Positions 51,401 to 63,400 of a stretch of DNA of 64,000 bases are shown here, one piece after another. The notes under the pieces were generated by a model. The model was not told the origin of the DNA and did no database searches. It saw only the letters and a program-made list of their open reading frames with translations. Each line of letters opens with the position of its first letter. Position 1 is the stretch's first letter. The stretch is from Trebouxia sp. TZW2008. Taxonomy: Eukaryota > Chlorophyta > Trebouxiophyceae > Trebouxiales > Trebouxiaceae. The position numbers and the translations under genes are program-made. The DNA is taken from assembly GCA_002118135.1 (NCBI GenBank), contig BDIU01000313.1, forward strand, positions 1-64,000, read 5' to 3'.

Positions 51401-53944
51401 CTTGCAAGCCAAACTTCCCCATTGGTGGAAAGCCCTGCAAAGTAAACCTTTTCACTACACCCTGCTCAGGTACAAGACGAATTGACTGTTGCTTAGCACT
51501 TTGCAGGCTTTTCACAGCATGCAAACTTCTCTGAGACCGTACAAAAGGTAAAAGACATGCTTACAAATGCTTGGCTTCATAAGATGGACGCTGCGTCATT
51601 ACAAACAGCCTTTGTGATGCTGCATCATGGTCAACAACCTGTGGGATGCTGCTGCATGCAGAGCAGCAAAGACAGAGAGAGCATGCACAAGGTGTACCTT
51701 CATGTCGCCACGGGACGCAACAAAGTGGATAAGCTCAGCATTGACCGACACCAAATCCAGGCCATGAGTGGCAGCTCTTGCAGCTCGCTTGGCATGCATC
51801 TTCTCCTTCTTCATCCTCTGCTTCTCTCCGAGAGCCAATTTGCCCTTGTTGGCGCCCTTCACTGCACCACTTTTCTTCTTCTTCATGCCAGGTCTACTGG
51901 CTGAGCCTACAGGAGGACACCATGCTGTCAATTTCAGCAAATGTGCATCTGCAGCATACAGAACCCAGACCTTTGAATGGTATGGACTGCAGGCACTGCA
52001 GACAGCTACCCCACCTTGAGTGGTATCAGAAGCTGTTTAGACATGCATTCTGCGCTTCAAGAGACAACAGGGGAATTTGCACCATATTTCACTTCATGAT
52101 ATGATGTAAGGCTATGCTCTCTGTATGTGGTATTCTACTCAAGAATCTGCCTGCTCTCCTGCCAGAGAACAAGTCTGGCACTTGGTTCGTGTCCTGCAGG
52201 GCGTTTCTGGTCCCAAGGTCTTTGAGCAAAACTCAAAATCTCAAGAAACTTCATTGAAGCTGTCCTTTCTTGCAGCAAATACAGCTCGCCAGCAGCATGC
52301 AGCTATACTTTATGTTGCTTGCCAGGCTTGGCGGTGGATGCATGTTGACAGAACATCCTGTTACATCGAGACATACTTACAACTTCCCCTGCATAAATTT
52401 TTATGTTGTGCAATAGCAGGGTTGAAACAGCTTGCATGCCTCATAGAGCATAGCCACGCACCTCGTGTATTGCTGCTGACAGGAACCTCATTGTACAGGA
52501 CTGGATACTGCTCCATAAGAGACAAGCCACCACCAAGATCTGTGATAAGGTCATCTATGCTGATGTCAGACATGCTGTCTGACGAGCTTGACTCGCGGTC
52601 TGAGTCGTCTTCATCATCCTCCTCCTCTTCATCATCATCACTACTGCTGGTGCTTCCTTCCAGATCATCAACTAAACCTGCAAAGCCAGCAGGCAACACT
52701 TGGTAACAAGCACTGCTGATCAAGCGCATGCATCTTGCGACAACGGACAGAGGAACGTCACCACTTTGTCTGACAACCACCAGATGCTGTGAGGATTGGA
52801 CAAGACTGCAACATCAGTAACCCAATCAGCAACACCAGATGCCGTTATGAGCCACTGTTGAGACTCAACTCTGGCTTTGCAATCAATGCTGAACCTATTT
52901 AGCCATGCATTGTGGCTCTCTGGTAGCTGCTTGGTGAGAGGTGGCAGGATTGGTGGACTTGAGAACTAGCAAGATGCCTGAACAAGATGTCAGGCTGCAA
53001 CTGCTCACCTTGCACTGCCTCCATGTCCTCTATTGCTACCTGCTTCCCAGCCCTTGCAGCTGTGAATTGTTCCAGCACTTCCAGCTCCTGCAGCACTGAA
53101 TTTCTGCTTTCAGATCAGCGATAAGAAAAAAATTGGAAAGCCTGCGCCGTCAGGCGTTTGAGGGGTGCAAAACAGACTGTGGTCACCCGTCACAGATCAG
53201 TGTATACATGCTACAGCAACCACTCACTACATAAGAGTTGCCCTACGGCTTCCTTACATGTCTGACATCTGCGCTGTTTGTATCGCTGTCATACGCTAAC
53301 TGAGCAATATAGTCTTGTGTGAAATCATCAGACTCGCTGCTGTCTGAGGATTGATCAGAGCTGTGATCAGAGGCAACACGAGCCTGTCTTCTCCCCTGCG
53401 CAGGCGTTCAAATCTTGAATATGCTACAAGATGACACAGCCGTCCATGCATCTAAGCTGCACGCAACCAGCATGTGGTACCTGTCTATGGCGCCTGCCAC
53501 TGATTTCACGCACGCTGTCTCCATCACAGTGGATTTGAAGGCCACCAATATGCAAAGGTGCATTGTCAGCTTCCCCCTACACCAGCACAGGTAATTCGTG
53601 AGCTCAATAAAAGCCCATCAATCGAGAGTGACACAATACTGCTGTACATTGCAGAAGCTTGCTTTATTGATTGAGCTTTCAGCTGAGCAGACTGACGCAA
53701 ACAGCTTCACGAGGCAGATGCCAGTTTGAACGAAGATGAGAGTCAGCACGTTATTTTCTTCTGGTCGACACGTCAAGATGTCAGGAAGGCAGCCAATATA
53801 CATGTGTGCGGCTCTCACCTGCGATGTGTTTGAATATCGGCCGGTACGTGCTCGTCGACCACCAACTGGTGTACCAGACCTTGCACCTCCTCGGCGGCCT
53901 CTGGAACTGTGTGTACCGCCTCTTCCGCGTGACTTGCGGCCCAT
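48479..53944 (-). CDS. G-patch and R3H-type protein (SQS1-like)
   Basis: It resembles SQS1/PFA1-type proteins, whose G-patch stimulates the DEAH helicase Prp43 in splicing and ribosome assembly. Minus-strand exons: 53944 to about 53820, an Arg/Gly-rich start (MGRKSRGRGGTHSSRGRRGG); about 53577-53490 (LHIGGLQIHCDGDSV); a Ser/Asp-rich exon (about 53395-53262); LQELEVLEQFTAARAGKQV (about 53096); an acidic run (about 52680-52463); a Lys-rich exon (about 51906-51700); an R3H-like exon FPPMGKFGLQAVMRLASCYG with SGKKKFVVV (about 51545-51325); RTHLPTGREADKVKSILEEQ (about 50960-50795); Ala-rich linkers (about 50455-49710); and the G-patch GYGSRMLARWGFSGQGSGLG with a stop at 48479. The canonical R and H of the R3H signature are not obvious. 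Gene order and domain order fit one gene. Confidence 0.78.
49410..49510 (-). repeat. Direct duplication in G-patch gene intron
   Basis: TGCCTTCTCAACTACAGCTAAGATGC and AGTGCCTTCTCAGCTGCAGC with TCAGATGCAACTGCAG form two related copies of about 45 bp. Confidence 0.6.
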
Positions 53945-54430
53945 ACCTGCACGCGTTGAGCCTATGCTATTGTTGCAGTCAAGCACGGGATTCGCGCTAC
54001 TGCTTTTGATGTGGCACAACAACCATCCGAGATCGATTCAGGCACGTCCTGAAGGATGAGTAAGCAAGACACTGCTCTCTCACCTTGTGTTGCTGCTGAA
54101 GCCAAGTGCGGACAGGACACAACAGCAAGAAAGGGCAATGCCGGATGTATCATTAGACCTTGTAGTAGCGAGTTTGCTGCTGTCGTAGACCAGAAAATAA
54201 GGCCTTATCAAGAAGTGCATTTGTGCCTAATTGTCAACACACGACTGATCAGACCAATTTGTCAACAGCACATGCAGTTCTGTAGTCGTGTACAGCATCA
54301 CCTGGTGAAAACCGTATACAACAGAAGGCTGTCCCCGATGCAACTGGCAATGAAGTCACATACGGTACCAGTGACATATTGAATGGAAAAGAACAAGAGA
54401 GCAATCCATTGAAAAGAACAAATAAGGACA
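53945..54430. other. Spacer between G-patch gene and SAC3-like gene
   Basis: About 490 bp with no supported gene. The CpG-rich part lies at about 53810-53990, over the start of the G-patch gene. Confidence 0.45.
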
Positions 54431-57400
54431 CTAAGGCATGGGCTGCTTTGCTCTACTTTGCGCTATAAGCTGCTGCAACTGCTGTGTCTGTTTCTGCAAA
54501 GTTGTCAAAGACTGTAAAAAACCATTCTGATGACGCTTCACAGACGCTGGAAGCGCGGGTTCAGACTCTGGGATTTTTCGCTTGCTAACACCCTGCACTG
54601 TTGTCTTCAGCACATCAGCGTACGATGTGCTCAGAGGATCACTACGGTCATGTGTATGTCTAGCATCTTGCCGTACAGCAGCTGCATACGATGTAGACGT
54701 CAATGGCATGCTCTCTGGAACGCTGCTACCCTGTTGTCTATGGCCATTGGCAAAAGGCATGCTTTCTTGCCAGTCAGATGTCAGAGCAACACTACTGGCA
54801 GGGTCTTCAAGACGTGCTGAAGATGGCAGCCGCAGTGTGGATGGTGCAGAAGGTAACAGGGGAGGGAGATCTGCCTTTGCTGACATGACAACAGGCGGCA
54901 GTGACTGCTGCTGTATGGCACGGATGCGGCTGTGCATGGCTGCAGCTAGCGTCTGCTGCCAGGAGCTGCCGGAAGCCTTGATGCCCAGATAGTGCTGGAC
55001 ATAGATAGGTACAGCTGCAGCACACCATACCAAGTCAGCTCTATCCTTGCCACAGACACAGCACTAACTTGGAATGATGTGCTAGGTGCGTGGGGTCTGA
55101 GTCCTGTCTTGTCAAAGCACTGAAGCCAACAGTGTGAGATATCAACCTGAACAATGACAACAATCAAAAAAGAACAAAGCTCATGACAGTACAACATCGC
55201 ATGTTTGACCATACACATGCCACCAGCACCAAGACTTCGCAACTGGCCTCAAAGACGGCGTGCACTTCCTTTGTAAGATTTGCCTTCTGCCACGAGCGTG
55301 CTTGGATGAGCAAGGGCAAGATGGTCGATGCTAGCTAGCAGCTGCAGTTCAATGAGCTGCTTGAGCACTTTGCTGAGGGGCATTGGCGACAAGGTCAACG
55401 CCAGTGAATACAATCAGTGTTTGTGGGCACAGTTGCAGCTCAATGCACTGCTTACACACCTTGCTGAGGGGCGCTGCCAAGGGAGCTGGACATAGCAGGC
55501 AGGCACAGTGAGGACAGGGCGCCCTCAACCCGGCTGAGGGAGGAAGGACCCCACCAGCCCTCTGGCAGGGTGGCATCTATGGCAGCCAGCTCTGGCGGCG
55601 GCCACCCACCGCGGTCAACAGCTGCTGCGGCGGCTTCACTGTGACACAGCATTAGCAGACGGTGAAAAGGTTGAGTCAGGACACGGTCAGCTAATCATGC
55701 ATGATCTTGATCTTGAATGTGTCAATGTATCAGGGCGCCCTTGACACGGCTCCGGCAGGGAAGACTCAACCAGCCCTACAACAAGGTGGCATCAATGGCA
55801 ACCAGCAGTGGCAGTGACCACCCCTGTTGGTCAACAGCTGCTGCAGCGGCTTCACCATGACTCAGCATTTGCGTTTGAGGCTGAGTTAGAGTGACGTGTC
55901 AGCTTACGGCCAAATTATATGCATGATATTGATTGGGTGAAGGCTTGGACAGCAAGAACCACAGAGGCGCCAGTGTCAGTTTGACTGGACTCAAATTGAG
56001 CAATGAGCCGGTCTGAACGCTGATTTTGGGCGGCATTGACTCACATTCTGCCATGAATACAGTTTGCAAGCAGCCCACCGGCTGTTGCCAACCCTGTTCA
56101 TGCATGTTTCCATCACAAGTCAAGTTGGGCATGCTTGGGGAAGTCATCAAACCTGACCACACATGCAATGACGCATATCATCATTCACATGAATGCGTTG
56201 CAAGCTAGCAACAAAACTGGGGCAAGCTGTTTACTAACACATGTTGCGGAGCTTGTGCCTACAAGTTTTGGAGACGTTCTTGCTACAGTCTGCAAGCATC
56301 AATGCTCAAGATCAAGCAGCATAGGCTTGTCAGTTGACACTTCGACTTCTTGTGGATGGCACAACCAATACCTTGATGGCACGAAGGGCTTACTTGATCT
56401 GCTGCCAGGCTCTGACCAGCATTTGATTGAAGGCGCTGACCCAGGCTTGCGGCAACAGGTGGTGGGCAGCTCTTAAAGGCTCAAGCTGTTGCTCCAGCTG
56501 CTGTGACAGCCATTGCTCCAGAGGCAGAGCCTGCATAACCAGTTTTGTGAGCTGCATGAGCTTTCTGCTTGCCACATGCTGATGCTTTTGTGCATTGTGT
56601 TATGTGATGCTGGCGGATACGCCAGCAGCAGGATCAAGGGCAAAGCCTGCATTCTACATGGGTGTCTGAGGTCAAAAGTCTTGGGTGTTGCAGCTTTGTT
56701 AGATTCTAAACATGAAGATTGGACTTGCGACTTCATCAGACAGCCTTCTTTACTTTGTTGAAATATGCTGATCTGTTTGCATTGGCTGGCACAGGTGTAC
56801 ATGCAAGATGGTTCTGCAAACAAAGGTACAGGGAGGCTACGTGCTGACATGAGCTCTAAGAATGACCTGTGAACCACTGACTGGTACATTGTAGCCTTGA
56901 CTTGATCCATATCAAAGGACGATTACCTTGACACAAAGCTGGGCAGCAGCATGGGCTGCAGACCACTTCAAGCCATCACGCAAAGCTGTTCTGGAATAGG
57001 CAGCCTTAAGCTTGGTGGCTTTGAGGTTAGCCTGAGGCTTTGCTAGGCACACTAATGATGTTGCCCTGATGCGCTGCCACAGAGCTCCCAGCTTGCCTGC
57101 ATTTGTGAATGTTTTGTGAAGACTAGGTTCTGTCCAAGACTGTTTGTACGCTGCTGTAAATAACAGCTTGCAGGCCAGGAGCATGGCACCAAGCACCGCA
57201 GTCACTACAGGCTCTCTAATTGCAATTTGACAAGATGGGTGGATGACCAAATTCACATGCTAGGCTGAGGACAGGTAACAAAGATGCGGAGGCTCAGAGT
57301 GCATCTCAATTTGTCAAGCATAGTAAACACAGGTCAAACTGCTTGCAACACTTGAGAATCGCTCAGCATGCAGCAGACTTGTACCTGGCAGAGTGTTGAG

Positions 57401-60400
57401 CCATTGATGCACGCCTTGATGGAGGTCTGAGGCTGTGGTGAGTATCAGCAGAGGCATGATCAAGCCTGAAGGTGCTGCTGCCAGCATTTGCATCAAAGAC
57501 GCCTCAGTATGACTGGGTTTATCAGCTCTTGTGATCAGCAATACCAGCACTGATGCACCAGCCATCACAGTCTGTAGATGCTCATTGCCAACCTGGCTGT
57601 TTGCCAGAGACGCCGTCAAATGGCTGGCATCACACACTGAGGTAAAGATGCCACGCAATGGCTTGGTTTGGCTCACAGGGTTGCCGAGGAGACTTGTGAA
57701 GGCTACTCTCAACAAGCTATCTGCAGCACCGCACAAAACCAATATCACTGACAGCTGTTTTGGGGTTGCAAACGTTAGCCAAGCTTTCAGACATCATGCT
57801 AGGCAGATGCAAGAACATTGCCAGGTCACTAATACTGCAGCTTGGCCTGAAAAACAGAGGCAGCCTGCCCAGTAACTGCCGCAGTTATGTAGGTGAAAGG
57901 TGGATTATGCTGAGTCAGCTCACTGTGATTCAGCTGCATGCGCTGTGCTAGCACAGAGCAGCAAGCAGAGATGAAAGCAGCAGCAGCACTGACAGCCTAC
58001 ACTGCAATCAACAATGCTCACTGCAGGAGCTCATCTAGATGAGGGGCAAGGCTGCATTGCAAAATCGAGCTGTCAGGCAATGGCTGCCACTCAAGTACAG
58101 TATGTAGCTCAGGTACAACAGGGCAAGGGCTACTGACCTGAGGCGTCAGCAGGGGGCCCTGCCCTGCTCTGATACGCCATCTGACTGCGCATCCACCGGG
58201 CTGCAGCAAAGTCTGGACCTCTGTCAGCAGCTGTGCTACTTTGCATGTAATGGATGACAGCCTTCCAACGCAGATAGGGCTCTTCTTCATTGGCTGCAGC
58301 CAGGGCAGGCGCCACCAGGGAGGGTAAGGGCAGGGCTTCCTGCAGAGTGCCCTGCTGGGACTGCAAGTGCCCTGGCAAAGGTTGCTGTGCAGAGTTGTTT
58401 GTCTCCCGCCACACTGCCTGCAGCAGACAAAACAATAGTCAGTGGAAGTTCAAAAAAGGGAGCATGGAGAAAGAGCATGGGCTTGACCAACAAGCAGATG
58501 ATGTCTGCTGCAGATCAGACAAGGAGCAATGGAACTGATACTCTGAAACGAACTGCCAAAAAGGCCTTGACTGCGCACAGTCATGACCTACTCATACGCT
58601 GCTTTTGCAATCCTTCTTCCTTGAGATGCTGCTATGCCTGCCGCAGCATCTTGCAAGATGAGCTGGTGGTAGCCATGACTGAGATGCCCAGAAGGCTTTG
58701 CCATGGAGGATTGTGCTGAAAGATGGTGCAGGTTGACAAGGAATGCAGAATTGTGCAGGAGCATGCTGAACTTCCTTGTGAATAGGCCTACTATAACATG
58801 TAATCATATCAACATCAGCTGCCACAGGCACCATATTCCTATCCTTTATGGGCAGCACAGGTCAAAGTAGCTTGCCTGGCTTGGTGCTGCGGAAGGTGGC
58901 CTGGATCTGACCAAGCTGCTTGACAGCTTTGACATGATGGCTCGCTGACCATAATGAGCTTTGCGCTCCACAGTCAACTGTCGCCATTGCTGCAATGCTT
59001 GGGTCTGAGTATGTCGTCTGTGAAATGCAGTCGCTGCCCCCTCCTGAATGCAAGGATGGCATCACGTTGATAGTTGCACCCACAGGGCAACAGCCAGCAG
59101 TCAGTAACATTTGAGCAGCACGTATGAACAATTATTTGTCTTTGTCAGATGCTGACGTGAGCATCTGCCTCACTCTTGATTCCAGTATGCTGCTTTGTAT
59201 GCTGGATGTCAGCTTATACATCATTATCAACATGATGCTCAATGGCCAGCAGACCTCACCCCTTGCAATACAACAGAGCAGACAGGTGAGCACAGTTACA
59301 GCTGGAACAAGTTCCTGAGAAAAATCACAGCTGCAACAGCATGGTCAGCATGCCCGCACCATCTGATGCTCTTGCTCCTTCAGCCTTTGTCTTTCCTGCT
59401 CCTGAGAATGCTTCAACGCCAAAGCTTGCTGTTGCTGCTGCTGCTGCTGAAGCTGCAGCTGCCGGTGATGCTGCAACTGCTGCTGGTGCTGCCGCTGTTG
59501 CTCCTGCTGCCGCCGCTGCTCTGCAGCTTGCTGCTCTTGCCACTTAGCTTGAGCCTGAGCTTGCGCTTGCCTCTGCTGCTCTTGCTGATGCAACCGCTCA
59601 GCTTGAGCTCTCTGTTCTGCCTCCCTAGCACAAGAGTCACATGCTCAGCAAGCTTACCGTCCTTGTAACGGAGCAATGCCACATGCTTGCATGATCAAGC
59701 ACAGCAGGCACAATACATGGGCAGCAGAATGCCTCCCTCTGCAAAATAACGCAAGTTAAACGCTGAGCAATTGCATGGCACCATGCAAAAAAAAACCTTT
59801 AGGCAAGCAGACAACCCCCATTCACTGCCACTTATGATACCAGGACGCAGGCTTCTACAGCACACCTTTGTTGCTGAGCTTTCCGCTGCAATTGCTGAAG
59901 CCGCACCCTCTCAGCCTCAGCCTTTTGCTGCTGCAGCAGCTGCTGCTGCTGCTGCTGCTGGGCTTGTTGCTGCTGTAGCTGCTGCTGGCTCTGCTGTTCT
60001 TGCCAAGCCTGCTGCGCTTGCTGGTCAGGCTGTGGTGAAGAGGCTGGCTCTGCACCTAGGCTGCAGGGCTGCGGCGTGCTTGGGTCAGGGAAGGCTCCCC
60101 ACAGGGACGGCTGGGGTGAATCAGGGGTGGGTGATGCCTGAGATCGAGTCTGGGCGCCTGCCCAGGTGAATGGCGGAGATGCAGGGGCCTGTCACAAGCG
60201 AGTATTTCATGTCAGCAAGAGTGCTTTTTTGAGTGGTTGTGGCGTCTGTGCTTGTAACAGGAGTGTGTGATAAGTCAGCAAAAGCGCTGCCTTGTGGGAC
60301 CACAGTGTCTGCCAAGTGACAGGAGTATGATTCATGGCAGCAAGAGTGCTTCGCAAGTCATCAAGTTGACCGCAATGCGACACAAAGCATGTGACGTCAG

Positions 60401-63400
60401 CAGGATTGGCCGTTTGAGGCAGCACAGTCATTGTAGGTGTACAGTCTTACATCAACGTTTTGACAGGACCTCTGTTATTGATGATTGCAGGTAAGTAAGG
60501 GGTGTCCAGCTGATAGAGTTTGTGTGTAGGGTTACCTGGCTTGTGTGTGTCTTGGGCGTATGGGAAGTGGCAGCAGCCTGTGCAACCTGGCTCTGCCTCT
60601 GACGAGGGATGACTCCCGCCCCACTCTGAGGCATACCAGCCTGCCTAGCTTGCAGCATGGTTCCGGAGCTGCCCACCAGGGCCTGCACAGCTGCTGCTGC
60701 AGCTGTCCCCTGATCACTAATGTTTTGTGACTTCACAGGTAGCTGCTGGCGGCACACGCGTTCAGAACGCTGCCTGAAAGCTGCAGCCTGGGATTCAAGC
60801 TTCAACCCCCTGTGTAAGACAATCTGCCAAACGCCTGTGGGGCTTTGCTCTGCCTGCAGACCCGCTTTGCTGAGGAAGTCAAGGGTGTCATCCTCGCTGT
60901 CAAACCACATTGCGTAGGCCAGCTCGCTTACTGGACGAGTCTCAGTGGGCCCTGCAACAGATATGCCTGATTGTCAGACGGGCAAAGCCTCGCTTGCTGT
61001 GACCAATCAGCTGGCGATTGGGGTGCAGCTCTTCAGGCAGGTGCTAGTGAAGCATGGCAGGAGGCAAGTGTATGGTACTGACATCGGGCGTGCTTGAGGC
61101 TAGCAGGTCTTTGTGCTGCCATGACCTGCAGTCTTGCTGGTCTGCAAAGGCCTTATACAGCTTGCTTTGATCCTGTGCCAGGACAGCCTATATGCAACTT
61201 TAAACTGAAACAGTTCTGTGTGCTCAAGCAGTACATTTGATGGCGCACTATGCCCAGGCAGCATCAGCGTCAGAATGCATGCAGTGGCAAGCTGCGGCAG
61301 ATGCATGCATGACATCCAAGATACCATGCTCAATGCCAACTCACCAGCAGCACTCACTGAACGTGTAAGGTACAGGAAGCGCATCTTTGGGAACAGGAAC
61401 TGCAGCCATAGTGCCAGACGATAGGAGGCCTTGTCCACTAGCTTGAAGAAGGCCCAGGGATTGATGTCATTGGCCACTAGACGGTGCAGGCGCAAGGCCA
61501 AGGCAACATAAGGGCTGGGGCTGTATGGCAGGATGTGTTGCTGCAGCAAAATCAACAAACATTTTGTTTTGTGATTGGTACAGCCGGCAAGATGTATGGC
61601 TAAGGCCACATAAGGGCCAGGGCTTATGATAGGATGTGCGTCTGCAGCATAACAAACATGTTGTTTTGCTGTTGGCGACCGGCCGGTGCAGGCGCAAGGC
61701 TAAGGCGCAAGGCTAAGGCCACATAAGGGCTGGGGTTGTACGGCAGGATGTGCCTCTGCAGCAGCGCATTGTCAAGTGCTGTCAGGCAGCATCAGTTGGA
61801 CGGTAGCAAATTGACTGTAAAGACTTCTGGATCTCTTTGTACCATGCCTTAGTGGTGCAAATTGTATGACGCAAATCTGGAACGCAGAGTGTGTTGTAAA
61901 AAGTTGAGCAAACTGTACAATGTTGGCCTATCTGCCAGACAAGTTGACTGCACCCCTTCATTTCAATGCACAGAAGGACTGGCGTATGTAGACGTGCGCT
62001 GTCATGAACAAAGCCAATTTTGCAGCTGACCGATTGCATGACCCTATGATTGCTTGCTTGAACAGCCGCAAAGCACAGACATATGTTTGACAATTGGTAG
62101 CGCTGCATGCAAAATACGATGGGCCCTTGTTCAGATGCGCCAGAAGGCAGGCGCATGCTCTCACCTGAAAGAAAGCTGTAGGGCCATCCTTCTGGCGGGT
62201 GCCCATGAGAAGCATGATGAAGGCGTATGTGTTGAACTCCGCAGCATTGGCGGCAGGCTGGCCTTGCAGCAGTGCCGCTTCATACATGGCGGTCAGCGAG
62301 ATGAGCGTCTGCAAAGGCAACACAGGTGATGTCAGAATGGTTCTGAGTGCTTGTTGTGTGGCACATGCTTGGCCGATAATCAAAATAAAGTTGAATTATA
62401 CACACTTGAGATGATCAATCCTGCTTGGAGCGCATTGCAAATCACAAATATGTCTTTGCATAAGCTTAGAGGGGTCGCATTACATGCCGTAGGTATTCAA
62501 TGGTCAGCAGCTAAAATGCAGTCATATTCAGTGTGAGGCAAGCAAGGCTAGCTTTTGCTGCATACAGGTCATTGCAAAGAGCATTGGTAGGGCCACTTAT
62601 CACCTTGTTGAGCTGCTCTATGACCAAGCCAGGGTGGTAAGACTCTGTGCTGTCTGCAGTGCCGGGGTCACCATGATGACTCATCTCAGCGTCCATGTAG
62701 ATGGCTGTCATTGCATGCTCTTCATACATGTTCATCACCTCTGGACCCTGCGCAACTATGACATTCTGTATGCTCTGCTGAACATAGGGGGAATGGCAGG
62801 AGCATGAGTTGCATGGCAGTTCTAGGATTGCGCTAAGCCAACACAGACTCTGACTTGAATGTATTTCAACTTGATCTCCACTTTAAAGGTGCGTTGATGC
62901 TGAGGGAATGTATGACTTTGTGGATGGAGCGACATGAAGCAGGCATTGATAATGCGATGGTGTGATGACACACTTGGTGCCTAGGGCTTGACTGACTAGA
63001 AGCCTTGCTTGGGGTTCAGGAGTGATATAGTCAGCGCCAACTGTATCTATTGATTCAGCAAGTTATTTAAGCATGAAGGTGATACAGCACCTCCATTCTC
63101 TGCCACGCCATATCCTGGCGGATGCTGCGTTGGCGATCCCAAAGATACATGGACACCCGCCCCAGGCCCAACCTTGGGTCCCCACTGTCCAAGTAGTCCA
63201 TCAGATGCTTCTCTGTGGTTTTGAGCGCTGGTAGTGTGCGGAACATGTTGGGCAGGGCTGCATTGTCTGACATGTTCACCTGTGAGGAGCAGGTCTGTTA
63301 AGCTCTACAAGCTGAACAGCTGATATGTCACAATTCAGTACACTCTGAACATGCACGCACTTTTAGATAAGACTCGCAATGACAAGATGCTGCACATATG

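Noticed and set aside
52125..52706. 193-codon plus-strand frame with a serine run
   Set aside because: It is the antisense of the acidic Asp/Glu exon of the G-patch gene, which fits its neighbours in order and strand.
59195..60169. Plus-strand leucine- or alanine-rich frames
   Set aside because: They are the complement of the Gln-rich coding tracts (CTG against CAG) of the SAC3-like gene.
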